From Bacillota bacterium (GTDB lineage Bacteria > Bacillota > Clostridia > Oscillospirales > Ruminococcaceae), in the NCBI GenBank assembly GCA_023396225.1, contig JAEWWT010000010.1, positions 1-64,000 of the forward strand: DNA of 64,000 nucleotides, given 5' to 3'. Below the pieces are notes generated by a model. The model did no database searches and was not told the origin of the DNA. It saw nothing but the letters and a program-made list of their open reading frames with translations. Below are positions 8,975-15,902 of the stretch, piece after piece. A program made the position numbers and the translations under genes. Numbering within the stretch: position 1 is the stretch's first letter; each line of letters starts with the position of its first letter.

Positions 8975-9484
8975 ATGCAAGAAAAATCAACTATACTAAA
9001 CAGAAATAGTGACTCTGACCTGTTTAGAAGCAATCTGTCAAGGATATGGAGAAAAATCGGAACTCATGGCATTATGGTATTGTCCACCAGTGCTGAAGAC
9101 CGAATTACATCTCGTCCGATGAGCGTAATTGTACTTAATGAAAAATTCTATTTTCAAACTGATGAAAGTTACTTGAAGTATAAGCAAATTTGCAAAAATC
9201 AAAATATAGCATTAAGCGTAAATAATTTCTCTATAGAAGGAAAATGCAGAAATATTGGTCGTCCTCTTGATGAAAATAATCAGTTTTTTGCAGAAAGTTA
9301 CAAAAAGCATTTTAGAGGATCATTCAATGCATATTCGGCTTTGCCAACAGAAATATTGCTTGAAATTACTCCTACATTAATTTATTCCTGGGAATATAAA
9401 CTAACAAAGCCTTTTATGGAGTTTTTTGATTTTGAAAATGAGCTGTATCATATGGAAAAAAATGATTTATATAAACAGCTATAG
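8975..9484 (+). CDS. Pyridoxamine 5'-phosphate oxidase family (FMN-binding split barrel) protein
   Basis: The 169-residue protein has the split-barrel order of PPOX-like flavoproteins: GIMVLSTSAEDRITSRPMSVIVLNEKFYFQTD near residues 31-65 and a KYKQICKNQNIALSV segment. The start at 8975 is chosen because the in-frame ATG at 8963 sits inside the ribosome binding region GGAATGG. The family includes haem-degrading and flavin-reducing enzymes, and which of these applies cannot be decided. The gene is preceded by the dispersed leader. Confidence 0.72.
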   Translation: MQEKSTILNRNSDSDLFRSNLSRIWRKIGTHGIMVLSTSAEDRITSRPMSVIVLNEKFYFQTDESYLKYKQICKNQNIALSVNNFSIEGKCRNIGRPLDENNQFFAESYKKHFRGSFNAYSALPTEILLEITPTLIYSWEYKLTKPFMEFFDFENELYHMEKNDLYKQL

Positions 9485-9512
9485 AAGAAAATAGAAAGGT
9501 ATGGATATTATT

Positions 9513-9794
9513 ATGATTGAATCAAGATGCGGAATTATGTGCAGTGAATGTGAATACAAGGAAAGCATGGGATGTAAAGGCTGTGTAAACATTGACAAGC
9601 CTTTTTGGGTAGATGTTTGCCCGGTAAAGTCATGCTCGGTAAAGTCATGCTGTGAGAGCAAACAGCTTGGAAACTGCGGTATGTGTGATAATTTTGCTTG
9701 TGAACTTTTAAATTCATTTGCTTACGACAAAGAACAGGGCGATGACGGCAAAAGAATAGTACAGTGCAGAAAATGGTGTGGAAAGGATAATTGA
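9513..9794 (+). CDS. DUF3795-like small cysteine-rich protein
   Basis: The 93-residue protein has about 15 Cys residues in CGIMCSEC, CKGC, CGMCDNFAC and CRKWC motifs, as in DUF3795 proteins, and so probably binds iron-sulfur or zinc. The start at 9513 follows AGAAAGG; an in-frame ATG at 9501 overlaps that site. An in-frame 15-base tandem duplication (around 9624-9653) repeats Val-Lys-Ser-Cys, giving VKSCSVKSC. It overlaps by spacing only one base with the next gene. Confidence 0.72.
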   Translation: MIESRCGIMCSECEYKESMGCKGCVNIDKPFWVDVCPVKSCSVKSCCESKQLGNCGMCDNFACELLNSFAYDKEQGDDGKRIVQCRKWCGKDN

Positions 9795-9795
9795 C

Positions 9796-10272
9796 ATGAA
9801 ATTTAAGGTGGCTTTGATTGCTGTAAAAGACATTGAGGTAGCAAAGAAATTTTATCAGGATTTGTTTGACCAGACGGTTGTTCTTGATTTAGGTTGGAAT
9901 GTAACAATGAGCGGAGGTTTTGCTTTACAACAGAATTTCGGCTGGCTGACGGGACTTTCTGAAGAAAGTGTACTTACAAAATCCAATAATATGGAGTTGT
10001 ATTTTGAAGTTGATGATTTCGATGAATTTATTGAGAAATTGAAGAAGTATAGTAATATTAAATATGTTCATGAAGCCAAAACTCACGATTGGAAACAGCG
10101 TGTTATTCGTATTTATGACCCTGATTATCATATTATCGAGATTGGCGAGGCTATGGACGTTATTGCAAAACGTTACCTTAAAAACGGATATTCCATTGAG
10201 GATACAGCTAAAGAAATTCAACATCCTGTGGAGCTTGTAAGCAAGTGGGCAGAAGAAATGGCAAGTGAATAA
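9796..10272 (+). CDS. VOC family (glyoxalase/bleomycin-resistance fold) protein
   Basis: The 158-residue protein has the VOC start MKFKVALIAVKDIEVAKKFYQDLF and a late segment VIRIYDPDYHIIEIGE, in which the metal-ligand-type Glu is visible. The C-terminal 40 residues (VIAKRYLKNGYSIEDTAKEIQHP) form a small helix-turn-helix-like tail not found in minimal VOC proteins. ATG 9796 begins one base after the preceding stop and follows GGAAAGGA, so the two genes are co-translated. The substrate is unknown. Confidence 0.8.
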   Translation: MKFKVALIAVKDIEVAKKFYQDLFDQTVVLDLGWNVTMSGGFALQQNFGWLTGLSEESVLTKSNNMELYFEVDDFDEFIEKLKKYSNIKYVHEAKTHDWKQRVIRIYDPDYHIIEIGEAMDVIAKRYLKNGYSIEDTAKEIQHPVELVSKWAEEMASE

Positions 10273-10287
10273 AACTTAATCAAACAC

Positions 10288-10316
10288 TTGACCTGATAAA
10301 TAATAGTTGCTATAAT
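10288..10316 (+). promoter_or_regulatory. Promoter of the ABC-F gene
   Basis: TTGACC at 10288-10293, a 17-base spacer and a perfect TATAAT at 10311-10316. Transcription would start about 25 bases before the leader peptide. Confidence 0.8.
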
Positions 10317-10347
10317 AAGATAAACAAAAATGATTTGAGGTGAAAAG

Positions 10348-10368
10348 ATGCGTAAATTTTCTTGCTAA
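10348..10368 (+). CDS. Leader peptide MRKFSC upstream of the ABC-F gene
   Basis: A six-codon reading frame with ribosome binding site GAGGTG at 10337-10342 and good spacing. Its 3' half (10357-10365, TTTTCTTGC) is complementary to 10433-10441, which in turn is complementary to 10525-10533. Short leader peptides of this kind precede inducible ABC-F and Erm resistance genes, where antibiotic-stalled ribosomes change the leader fold. Confidence 0.65.
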   Translation: MRKFSC

Positions 10369-10548
10369 TGTAATTAATGTACAGAAAACATTGGGCGGAT
10401 ATAACCGCTTTGTTTGTTGTGCAAAAATTAATGCAAGAAAGTTTCTGCGTCTTATAGCTTAATATATAATAGAGATATGCCTTTTTATAGGTATGTCTTT
10501 CTGTGTTATTAGCTGTGGAATTAACTTTCTTGCAGCTATTATTTTTTT
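10369..10548 (+). promoter_or_regulatory. Transcription attenuator of the ABC-F gene
   Basis: GCAAGAAAGTT (10433-10443) pairs perfectly with AACTTTCTTGC (10523-10533), which is followed by a run of seven T at 10542-10548. Two smaller hairpins lie between or before: GCGG/CCGC at 10395-10408, and AGATATGCCT with AGGTATGTCT at about 10473-10498, followed by TTTCT. The first strand can instead pair with the leader peptide codons at 10357-10365. This three-way choice is the layout expected of ribosome-mediated attenuation. Confidence 0.65.
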
Positions 10549-10591
10549 CAAAATATAATTATTGGAAAAACACACACAGGAGGATTACTAT

Positions 10592-12079
10592 ATGTCTTTG
10601 ATAAATATAACGAATTTAACCTTTTCATACGACGGAAGCTATGACACTATATTTGAAAATGTAAGCTTTCAGCTTGATACTGACTGGAAACTTGGATTCA
10701 CAGGAAGAAACGGACGAGGAAAAACAACTTTTTTAAATCTGCTTTTGGGTAAGTACACATATACTGGCAAGATTTCATCAAGTGTAAGCTTTGAGTATTT
10801 CCCGTTTGAGGTTGTAGACAAAACCCAGCTTACCATTGATATTATTAGAAGTTATGCTCCATTAAGTGAGGATTGGCAGATAATTAAAGAGCTTAATCTT
10901 CTTGAAGTATCTGATGACACCCTTTACCGTCCTTTTTATACGCTTTCAAACGGTGAACGCACAAAAGCGCTTCTTTCGGCTCTGTTTCTTAAAGAAAATA
11001 GCTTTCTTCTGATTGATGAGCCGACTAATCACCTTGATGCAGAAGCAAGAAAAGCAGTATGCAGTTACCTAAGCCGCAAAAAAGGTTTTATTCTTGTCTC
11101 GCATGACAGAGTATTTCTTGATGGATGTATTGATCATGTTCTATCAATCAACAGAGCAAATATTGATATTCAGAAAGGCAGCTTTTCTTCCTGGCTTAAA
11201 AATAAAGAAATGCAGGATAATTTTGAACTTGCACAAAATGAGAAGCTAAAAAAGGACATAAAGAGGCTTTCAGATGCCGCAAAACGCACTGCTGAATGGT
11301 CGGATAAAGCTGAAAGCAGAAAGATAGGATTTGACCCGACAAAAGAAGAAAAAAATATTGCCAGAAGACCAAAGGAAGCAGCTAAGGCTAAAAAAATGAT
11401 GTCAAGATCCAAAGCAATCCATGAACGTCAAGTGACCGCAATTGATAATAAATCAAAGCTGTTAAAAAATATCGAGCAGAGTGCGGACTTAAAAATTTCT
11501 CCGCTAAAATTCCACACAGCAAATCTTTTGACACTTGATAAAGTATCTGTATTATATGGTGAAAGAGTTGTGTGCGATAATGTCAGCTTTACTATTAATG
11601 TGGGTGACAGAATAGCTTTGTCAGGGAAAAACGGGTGTGGAAAATCAAGCATTTTAAAGCTTATATGCGGTGAAAATATTCCGTATATGGGAAATATCGC
11701 TATTAACAGTCAACTTAAAATATCCTATGCAGAACAGAATACAGAGAATTTATCAGGAAGTCTTTTGGAGTATGCAGATAAATATAATATAGATTTCAGT
11801 TTATTTTTGGCAATTCTCCGTAAGCTAGATTTTTCAAGAATACAGTTTGAATATAATATTGAGGAATTCAGTGAGGGACAGAAGAAAAAAGTCCTGATTG
11901 CACGAAGTTTGTGCGAGAAAGCACATCTTTATATTTGGGATGAACCGCTCAATTTTATTGATGTTATTTCACGAATGCAGATTGAAAACCTTATACTTGA
12001 ATATAAACCGACACTGATTTTTGTTGAGCATGATAACGCTTTTTGTGATAATATTGCAACTGGTTATGTATATTTGTAA
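10592..12079 (+). CDS. ABC-F ribosomal protection protein (Lsa-like)
   Basis: A 495-residue protein with two ATPase domains and no membrane segment. Domain 1 has Walker A GRNGRGKTT, signature LSNGERTKA and Walker B FLLIDEPTNHLD. Domain 2 has SGKNGCGKSS, FSEGQKKKV and LYIWDEPLNFID. The linker (about 195-300) is Lys-rich and helical, as in ABC-F proteins that reach the peptidyl transferase centre. The opening region (SYDGS...FENVSFQLDTDWKLGFTGRNGRGKTT) resembles the Lsa group, which confers lincosamide, streptogramin A and pleuromutilin resistance. The spectrum here is inferred. AGGAGG at 10578-10583 sets ATG 10592. The upstream attenuator and leader peptide fit drug-inducible expression. Confidence 0.88.
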   Translation: MSLINITNLTFSYDGSYDTIFENVSFQLDTDWKLGFTGRNGRGKTTFLNLLLGKYTYTGKISSSVSFEYFPFEVVDKTQLTIDIIRSYAPLSEDWQIIKELNLLEVSDDTLYRPFYTLSNGERTKALLSALFLKENSFLLIDEPTNHLDAEARKAVCSYLSRKKGFILVSHDRVFLDGCIDHVLSINRANIDIQKGSFSSWLKNKEMQDNFELAQNEKLKKDIKRLSDAAKRTAEWSDKAESRKIGFDPTKEEKNIARRPKEAAKAKKMMSRSKAIHERQVTAIDNKSKLLKNIEQSADLKISPLKFHTANLLTLDKVSVLYGERVVCDNVSFTINVGDRIALSGKNGCGKSSILKLICGENIPYMGNIAINSQLKISYAEQNTENLSGSLLEYADKYNIDFSLFLAILRKLDFSRIQFEYNIEEFSEGQKKKVLIARSLCEKAHLYIWDEPLNFIDVISRMQIENLILEYKPTLIFVEHDNAFCDNIATGYVYL

Positions 12080-12090
12080 ACATCATTCTT

Positions 12091-13074
12091 TTAAGGAGAA
12101 TCAACTAAAAATTTATTTATCACTCCGGAGTTAATTCTAACTATCAATTCACGCGTGAAAATTGGAATATATTTTTTAAAATACAAGTAAAGCTGATAAT
12201 TATTAAGTTCATTCTGACACTTAGAAAAAAGATTTTGAATTTCACGCAGTAAGTCATCTTTTTGATAATATGCATATTTGTTAGTAATGAAATCAAAATC
12301 ACTTTTATGTAATGAAAGTTCAAAGTATGGTTTGTCCGCAAGCATACAGCCGAGAAAATTATTGAATATAACTTCAGCAATATTGAATAGCAGTTTGGTA
12401 TACCTGCAATTGTATATTTCCCCAAAAACATTTAGTAAGGATTCGATTTTATCTTTTTTAAAGAACTGGCAAAATTCATTCTCAAGCATTATTCCAGTGT
12501 AATATTCATGAATAAACATTACACCCTGCGATTTTATATTATATGCAGGACAGCCAAGCAAAGGATAGTCAATTGAAGCGCAGCAGTTTCTTGCATCAAA
12601 ACGTGCAGAATATCCTTTAAAGTATTCATCAAACGACTTTTCCATAACATAATTGTATTCATAGCATGGAATTTGCAGCTTATTTTTGTATGCATGTTTG
12701 AATATTTTCTGGTTTGTTTCATGAAGCTTTATTATTATGGTACGTCCTTTTTCAAGAATAAGCTCCATTGGAGTAGTTTTAAGCTCATTTAATGCTTTTG
12801 TCAGCGAATTCAGACTTAAAAGATAAATATCTGATTGATACAAAACTGATGAATATAAAATTTCTGCACGTTTTTCTGATATGGTACTGCTTTCACGCTT
12901 TGTAAACTGTTCTGCGGTTTCAATAAATGCATTATCAAAGCATTGCCTTATTTCTGCTATCCTCTCATCTGAAATGATGTCATGCAAAGAGCAAAGAACT
13001 ATAATGCTCATGGTGTAATTTTGAATATCAATATCTTCATCAGAGAATGGGAGTGGGCAAGAGATTTCATTCAT
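12091..13074 (-). CDS. Uncharacterised protein, probably DUF6179 family
   Basis: The 327-residue protein is mostly helical with no signal or membrane segment. A central conserved-looking stretch (SFDEYFKGYSARFDARNCCASIDYPLLG) and LENEFCQFF recall DUF6179 proteins; this assignment is from memory and moderate. AGGAGG lies in the end of the upstream gene, and ATG 13074 overlaps its stop by eight bases, so the two are translationally coupled. The frame extends upstream to 13107 but without a better site. The function is unknown. Confidence 0.55.
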   Translation of the reverse strand: MNEISCPLPFSDEDIDIQNYTMSIIVLCSLHDIISDERIAEIRQCFDNAFIETAEQFTKRESSTISEKRAEILYSSVLYQSDIYLLSLNSLTKALNELKTTPMELILEKGRTIIIKLHETNQKIFKHAYKNKLQIPCYEYNYVMEKSFDEYFKGYSARFDARNCCASIDYPLLGCPAYNIKSQGVMFIHEYYTGIMLENEFCQFFKKDKIESLLNVFGEIYNCRYTKLLFNIAEVIFNNFLGCMLADKPYFELSLHKSDFDFITNKYAYYQKDDLLREIQNLFSKCQNELNNYQLYLYFKKYIPIFTRELIVRINSGVINKFLVDSP

Positions 13075-13555
13075 CATAATCCTCCTCAGGGAGGCAATCG
13101 TCATCAATTATTCCAGTTGCAGTGTTTCGGATTTTTTTGCAAAGGTAATCCATATCACGCCCTTGTAAAACATCAAGACTTCCGCCACTTTCATTTTCAA
13201 AGAAATTATACATGATGTCGATGACCTCGTCGTCGGTAAGCACATCAAGACTCTCTTCCTTTGCTTCATAGAAAATATCAATCAAGCCCGCTATTGTATC
13301 GGCATAATCAGCCTGCGAAATATAGGAGCTTTTCATAAATTTCTCTATTATTTTAATAGTCGCACTTTTGCCGAATTCAATTCTGCTCTGAATTGAAATG
13401 GTATCCTTTCCGACCTGAATAAGCATTTCGGCATCTTTTTCAGATAGAGATAAAGCATATTCCATCGATTTTTCATTCAGATTAAGTATATCTGCCTTTT
13501 GCTTTAAAATGCTGGCCTTGTTCAGTGACATTTCCGGTGTTAATTCAAAGTTCAT
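13067..13555 (-). CDS. Uncharacterised acidic protein, probably DUF6323 family
   Basis: The 162-residue acidic helical protein begins MNFELTPEMSLNKASILKQKADILNLNEKSMEYALSLSEKDAEMLI (positions 1-46; key words SEKDAEMLI) and ends in a run of acidic residues. GGAGGACG precedes the ATG. It is coupled to the following gene; the two appear to form a DUF6323/DUF6179 pair, a module of unknown function in Clostridia. The family name is from memory. Confidence 0.55.
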   Translation of the reverse strand: MNFELTPEMSLNKASILKQKADILNLNEKSMEYALSLSEKDAEMLIQVGKDTISIQSRIEFGKSATIKIIEKFMKSSYISQADYADTIAGLIDIFYEAKEESLDVLTDDEVIDIMYNFFENESGGSLDVLQGRDMDYLCKKIRNTATGIIDDDCLPEEDYDE

Positions 13556-13588
13556 AAAACGTCCTCCAAAATTTATTTATTTTACCTA

Positions 13589-13617
13589 TTGACAAAAGAG
13601 TTGAAACGTGCTATTAT
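13589..13617 (+). promoter_or_regulatory. Plus-strand promoter with no following gene
   Basis: TTGACA at 13589-13594, a 17-base spacer and TATTAT at 13612-13617, reading away from the minus-strand gene that starts at 13555. No coding frame follows before the terminator at 13783-13824. The sequence CTATTGACAAAA recurs inverted as TTTTGTCAATAG about 100 bases on (13685-13696). Confidence 0.6.
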
Positions 13618-13623
13618 TATATT

Positions 13624-13824
13624 GTAATATGGGGTAGTTATAATATTAATTATTTTAATTTTTATGTTACTATATTTTTGACATTTTGTCAATAGGATTT
13701 ATGTTGTTTTTTAATGATGGTTTTTAGTTAATAGTATCTGTGATAAAGGTACATGTTCATAATGCAAATAAAGTTATTATTCAGCTGTAAACACTGCTAT
13801 GTGGTTACAGCTTTTTCTTTTTTT
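13624..13824 (+). ncRNA. Candidate small RNA of about 200 bases
   Basis: The segment is bounded by a good promoter (13589-13617) and an intrinsic terminator with stem AGCTGTAA (13783-13790) / TTACAGCT (13805-13812), then TTTTTCTTTTTTT. There is no reading frame with a ribosome binding site. It could be a small RNA or the remains of a lost gene. I do not recognise a known RNA family. Confidence 0.35.
13739..13753. promoter_or_regulatory. Degenerate TGTGA-N5-TCACA-like site
   Basis: TGTGATAAAGGTACA shares TCTGTGATAAAG with the site at 14655. TATTAT begins 29 bases after its centre, the same phasing as the two better sites. The right half is imperfect. Confidence 0.3.
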
Positions 13825-13866
13825 AGAATGGCTGTTGCATTTCGCGAAAATAATGTATAAATACTA

Positions 13867-13881
13867 TGTGATTTGGTCACA
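13867..13881. promoter_or_regulatory. Crp/Fnr-like palindrome upstream of the rhodanese gene
   Basis: TGTGATTTGGTCACA is a palindrome of TGTGA-N5-TCACA type. A TATAAT box starts at 13902, 28 bases from the centre, so the site would be centred near -40. That is the class II activator position for Crp/Fnr proteins. The Crp/Fnr gene at 35877 is a candidate binder, by inference only. Confidence 0.45.
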
Positions 13882-13913
13882 GATAATAATATAAATTTAG
13901 TTATAATAAGTAT

Positions 13914-14041
13914 TAAGACAACACCGCACAAATAAAACAAAATACTTTTTACAATTTTACTAACTTATAAACTTACGAATTACAACTTACGAAAAATCTG
14001 ACAGTTAAGTTTACGCACAAGATCTGTGCGGTATTGTCTTA
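13914..14041. mobile_element. MITE-like element E1
   Basis: About 128 bases with TA at both ends and terminal inverted repeats TAAGACAACACCGCACA / TGTGCGGTATTGTCTTA (one mismatch). There is no coding capacity. The ends match element E2 (14515-14630) and, less well, E3 (31437-31554); the interior differs. A TA boundary suggests an IS630/Tc1-type parent, which is an inference. Confidence 0.6.
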
Positions 14042-14076
14042 AATATAAGTTATAATTTAAAAACACAAAAGGATGA

Positions 14077-14154
14077 CATCGTGAAAAATTTTTCACGATG
14101 CTATTTGTTTATTTAAAAAAAAGGGACAAATAGCAGAAAGGAATGGTTATTAAA
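14077..14154 (+). promoter_or_regulatory. Dispersed structured leader, copy 4
   Basis: Hairpin 1 is a perfect 24-base palindrome (14077-14100: CATCGTGAAAAA and its complement). Hairpin 2 arms are GCTATTTGT (14100-14108) and ACAAATAGC (14126-14134). AGAAAGGAATGGTTATT leads to the rhodanese ATG at 14155. This is the shortest full copy. Confidence 0.65.
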
Positions 14155-14475
14155 ATGTTTGATTTATTTAAAAAAGATGACAGCAAAGTAATTCATATAA
14201 ATGATATGGACAACCTCATTGGTAAAGTGGAGTTGATTGACATAAGAGAACCTTATGAATACAAAAGCGGAAGCTTAAAGACAGCAAAAAATATACCTAT
14301 GGGTAATCTATTATTAAATCCCGAAAAATATCTTGCAAAAGACAAAACATATTATATCATGTGTCAGTCAGGCGGGAGAAGTGGAAGTACATGCAAAAGA
14401 CTTACAAAGCAGGGTTTCAATGTTATAAATGTTGCTGGTGGCATGGGTTCCTATATAGACTCTAATAGAAAATAA
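14155..14475 (+). CDS. Rhodanese-like sulfurtransferase domain protein
   Basis: The 106-residue single-domain protein has the family motifs LIDIREPYEYKSGS near residue 28, the active-site loop with Cys in MCQSGGRSGS (about residue 70), and VAGGMGSY near the end. It is predicted to carry persulfide sulfur in the cytoplasm. ATG 14155 is chosen over the in-frame ATG at 14143, which lies within GGAATGG. It sits behind the dispersed leader and element E1, next to a NapH-like iron-sulfur protein, which suggests sulfur or redox metabolism. Confidence 0.85.
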   Translation: MFDLFKKDDSKVIHINDMDNLIGKVELIDIREPYEYKSGSLKTAKNIPMGNLLLNPEKYLAKDKTYYIMCQSGGRSGSTCKRLTKQGFNVINVAGGMGSYIDSNRK

Positions 14476-14514
14476 TAAAATTAACTTGCCCTTTTAAAAC
14501 GATCTTAATGAGTA

Positions 14515-14630
14515 TATGGCAATACCGCACAATACGTATCTGACAATTTTCAAAACAGGCTAAGTAATGTATTTTCTCTGTTTCTCAAATCGTCGAAACG
14601 TAGCCTGAGGTTTTGTGCGGTATTGCCATA
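14515..14630. mobile_element. MITE-like element E2
   Basis: 116 bases with perfect 18-base terminal inverted repeats, TATGGCAATACCGCACAA and its complement, and TA at each end. The interior is clearly homologous to E3 near 31440 (shared ATTTTCAAAACAGGCT, AGTAATGTATTTTC, TGTTTCTCAAA, GTCGAAACG). There is no reading frame of note. Confidence 0.72.
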
Positions 14631-14640
14631 GGTGAATATT

Positions 14641-14696
14641 TCTTAACATTGCTCTGTGATAAAGTCACAGAGCAATGTTAAGAAAACGTGTATAAT
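14641..14696 (+). promoter_or_regulatory. Palindromic operator and promoter of the NapH-like gene
   Basis: A perfect inverted repeat has 19-base arms (14641-14659 and 14665-14683) around TAAAG. Its core is TGTGATAAAGTCACA (14655-14669). TATAAT at 14691-14696 places the palindrome centre near -41 relative to the expected start, the class II activator position; no good -35 is seen, as expected for an activator-dependent promoter. Confidence 0.55.
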
Positions 14697-14787
14697 TGTT
14701 ATCATAAGCAATAAACAGATGAATAAATATAAATAAATGAATTGTTTATTGTAAAACAGATTATAAAAATAAATATAGGAGATTGTA

Positions 14788-15486
14788 ATGAAAAAAATAT
14801 TAGTATTATGGAAAAAGTATTCTTATTTAGCATTGTTAGCTTTTGTTGTCTTAGTTTTTTTTGACTTTAGAATTGCAATTGCAGCGGTTGTGTGCATGGT
14901 AGCACCTATTGTTGTTTCTATTTTTAAAGGCAGGTTTTGGTGTGGGAATTTTTGCCCAAGAGGAAGTTTCTATGATAATGTTGTTTCTAAATTCAGCAAT
15001 AACAAAAAAGTACCAAGACTTCTAAAATCAAAGTTTTTCAGGGCTATTATGGTTGTATTTATGATGACAATGTTTACTGTTGGAGTACATAAAAACTGGG
15101 GTGATCTTTATGGTATTGGGATGGTATTTTACAGGATGATTGTTGTCACAACAATAGCAGGTGTTATACTGTCTTTATTCTATAATCAGAGAACTTGGTG
15201 TCATTTCTGTCCTATGGGAACAATAGCTTCAGTGATATCTAAATTTAGAAAAAGCAAAAATGTCTTACATGTATCATCAGACTGTGTTTCCTGTAAAATT
15301 TGTGAAAAGAAATGCCCCATAGGAATAGTACCTTATGAATATAAAGGAAATATTTTAAGTCATCCGGATTGTATACAATGCGGCAAATGTGTAACTGCGT
15401 GTCCTAAAAATTCAATAGGATACAACAAAATTAATTCTATAGAATTTTTTCAGCAAGATGTTAAAGACGATGAAAAGGCCTGTTGA
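14788..15486 (+). CDS. NapH/NosR-like 4Fe-4S membrane protein
   Basis: The 232-residue protein has about four to five hydrophobic helices (residues 10-45, 88-105, 115-135). Two cytoplasmic motifs, CGNFCPRG and CHFCPMG, are diagnostic of the NapH/NosR/CcoG group. Two classical 4Fe-4S motifs near the C-terminus are CVSCKICEKKCP and CIQCGKCVTACP. Such proteins pass electrons between membrane quinol or flavin donors and redox partners. There is no nitrate reductase nearby, so the partner is unknown. AGGAG precedes the ATG. It is preceded by a Crp/Fnr-like operator. Confidence 0.85.
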   Translation: MKKILVLWKKYSYLALLAFVVLVFFDFRIAIAAVVCMVAPIVVSIFKGRFWCGNFCPRGSFYDNVVSKFSNNKKVPRLLKSKFFRAIMVVFMMTMFTVGVHKNWGDLYGIGMVFYRMIVVTTIAGVILSLFYNQRTWCHFCPMGTIASVISKFRKSKNVLHVSSDCVSCKICEKKCPIGIVPYEYKGNILSHPDCIQCGKCVTACPKNSIGYNKINSIEFFQQDVKDDEKAC

Positions 15487-15552
15487 TTAGTATTACTTAT
15501 ATTAAATAGAACTGATTTATGAAAATTAAAATTGCTTTTCATATATTTATTA

Positions 15553-15600
15553 AAATACAAAAGCAGAGCATGTAATTAAACTTGCTCTGCTTTTGTATTT
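15553..15600 (+). terminator. Terminator after the NapH-like gene
   Basis: A perfect 18-base-pair stem with arms 15553-15570 and 15583-15600 (AAATACAAAAGCAGAGCA and complement). The rising arm ends in TTTTGTATTT. The remaining gap to 15800 holds no gene. Confidence 0.75.
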
Positions 15601-15804
15601 ACTTTTCAGCTGTGTTAGTAAGCGCATATTTTATAAATTTTTGTAAACAATAAATCTGCAAATTTAAATTTTATTTATGAAAATATTTTCACAAGCTGGA
15701 CTTAAATAACAATACAAGCATATAGAATATATAATTTTCATATTATTTTCATATAAAAACCAAACAAACTTATACACAATGCACAAAATAATTAGTTAAA
15801 ACCG

Positions 15805-15832
15805 TTGACTTATAATTTTGTTGTGGTATATT
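15805..15832 (+). promoter_or_regulatory. Promoter of the ribose operon
   Basis: TTGACT at 15805-15810, a 16-base spacer and TATATT at 15827-15832. Transcription would start near 15839, downstream of an apparent ATG at 15834, which supports the later TTG start of the regulator gene. Confidence 0.65.
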
Positions 15833-15902
15833 AATGGACAAGGAATTAAACCCTTGCAAAATGATTCAGAAAATATTTTCACAATGCAGGGAAGTGATAA
15901 TT

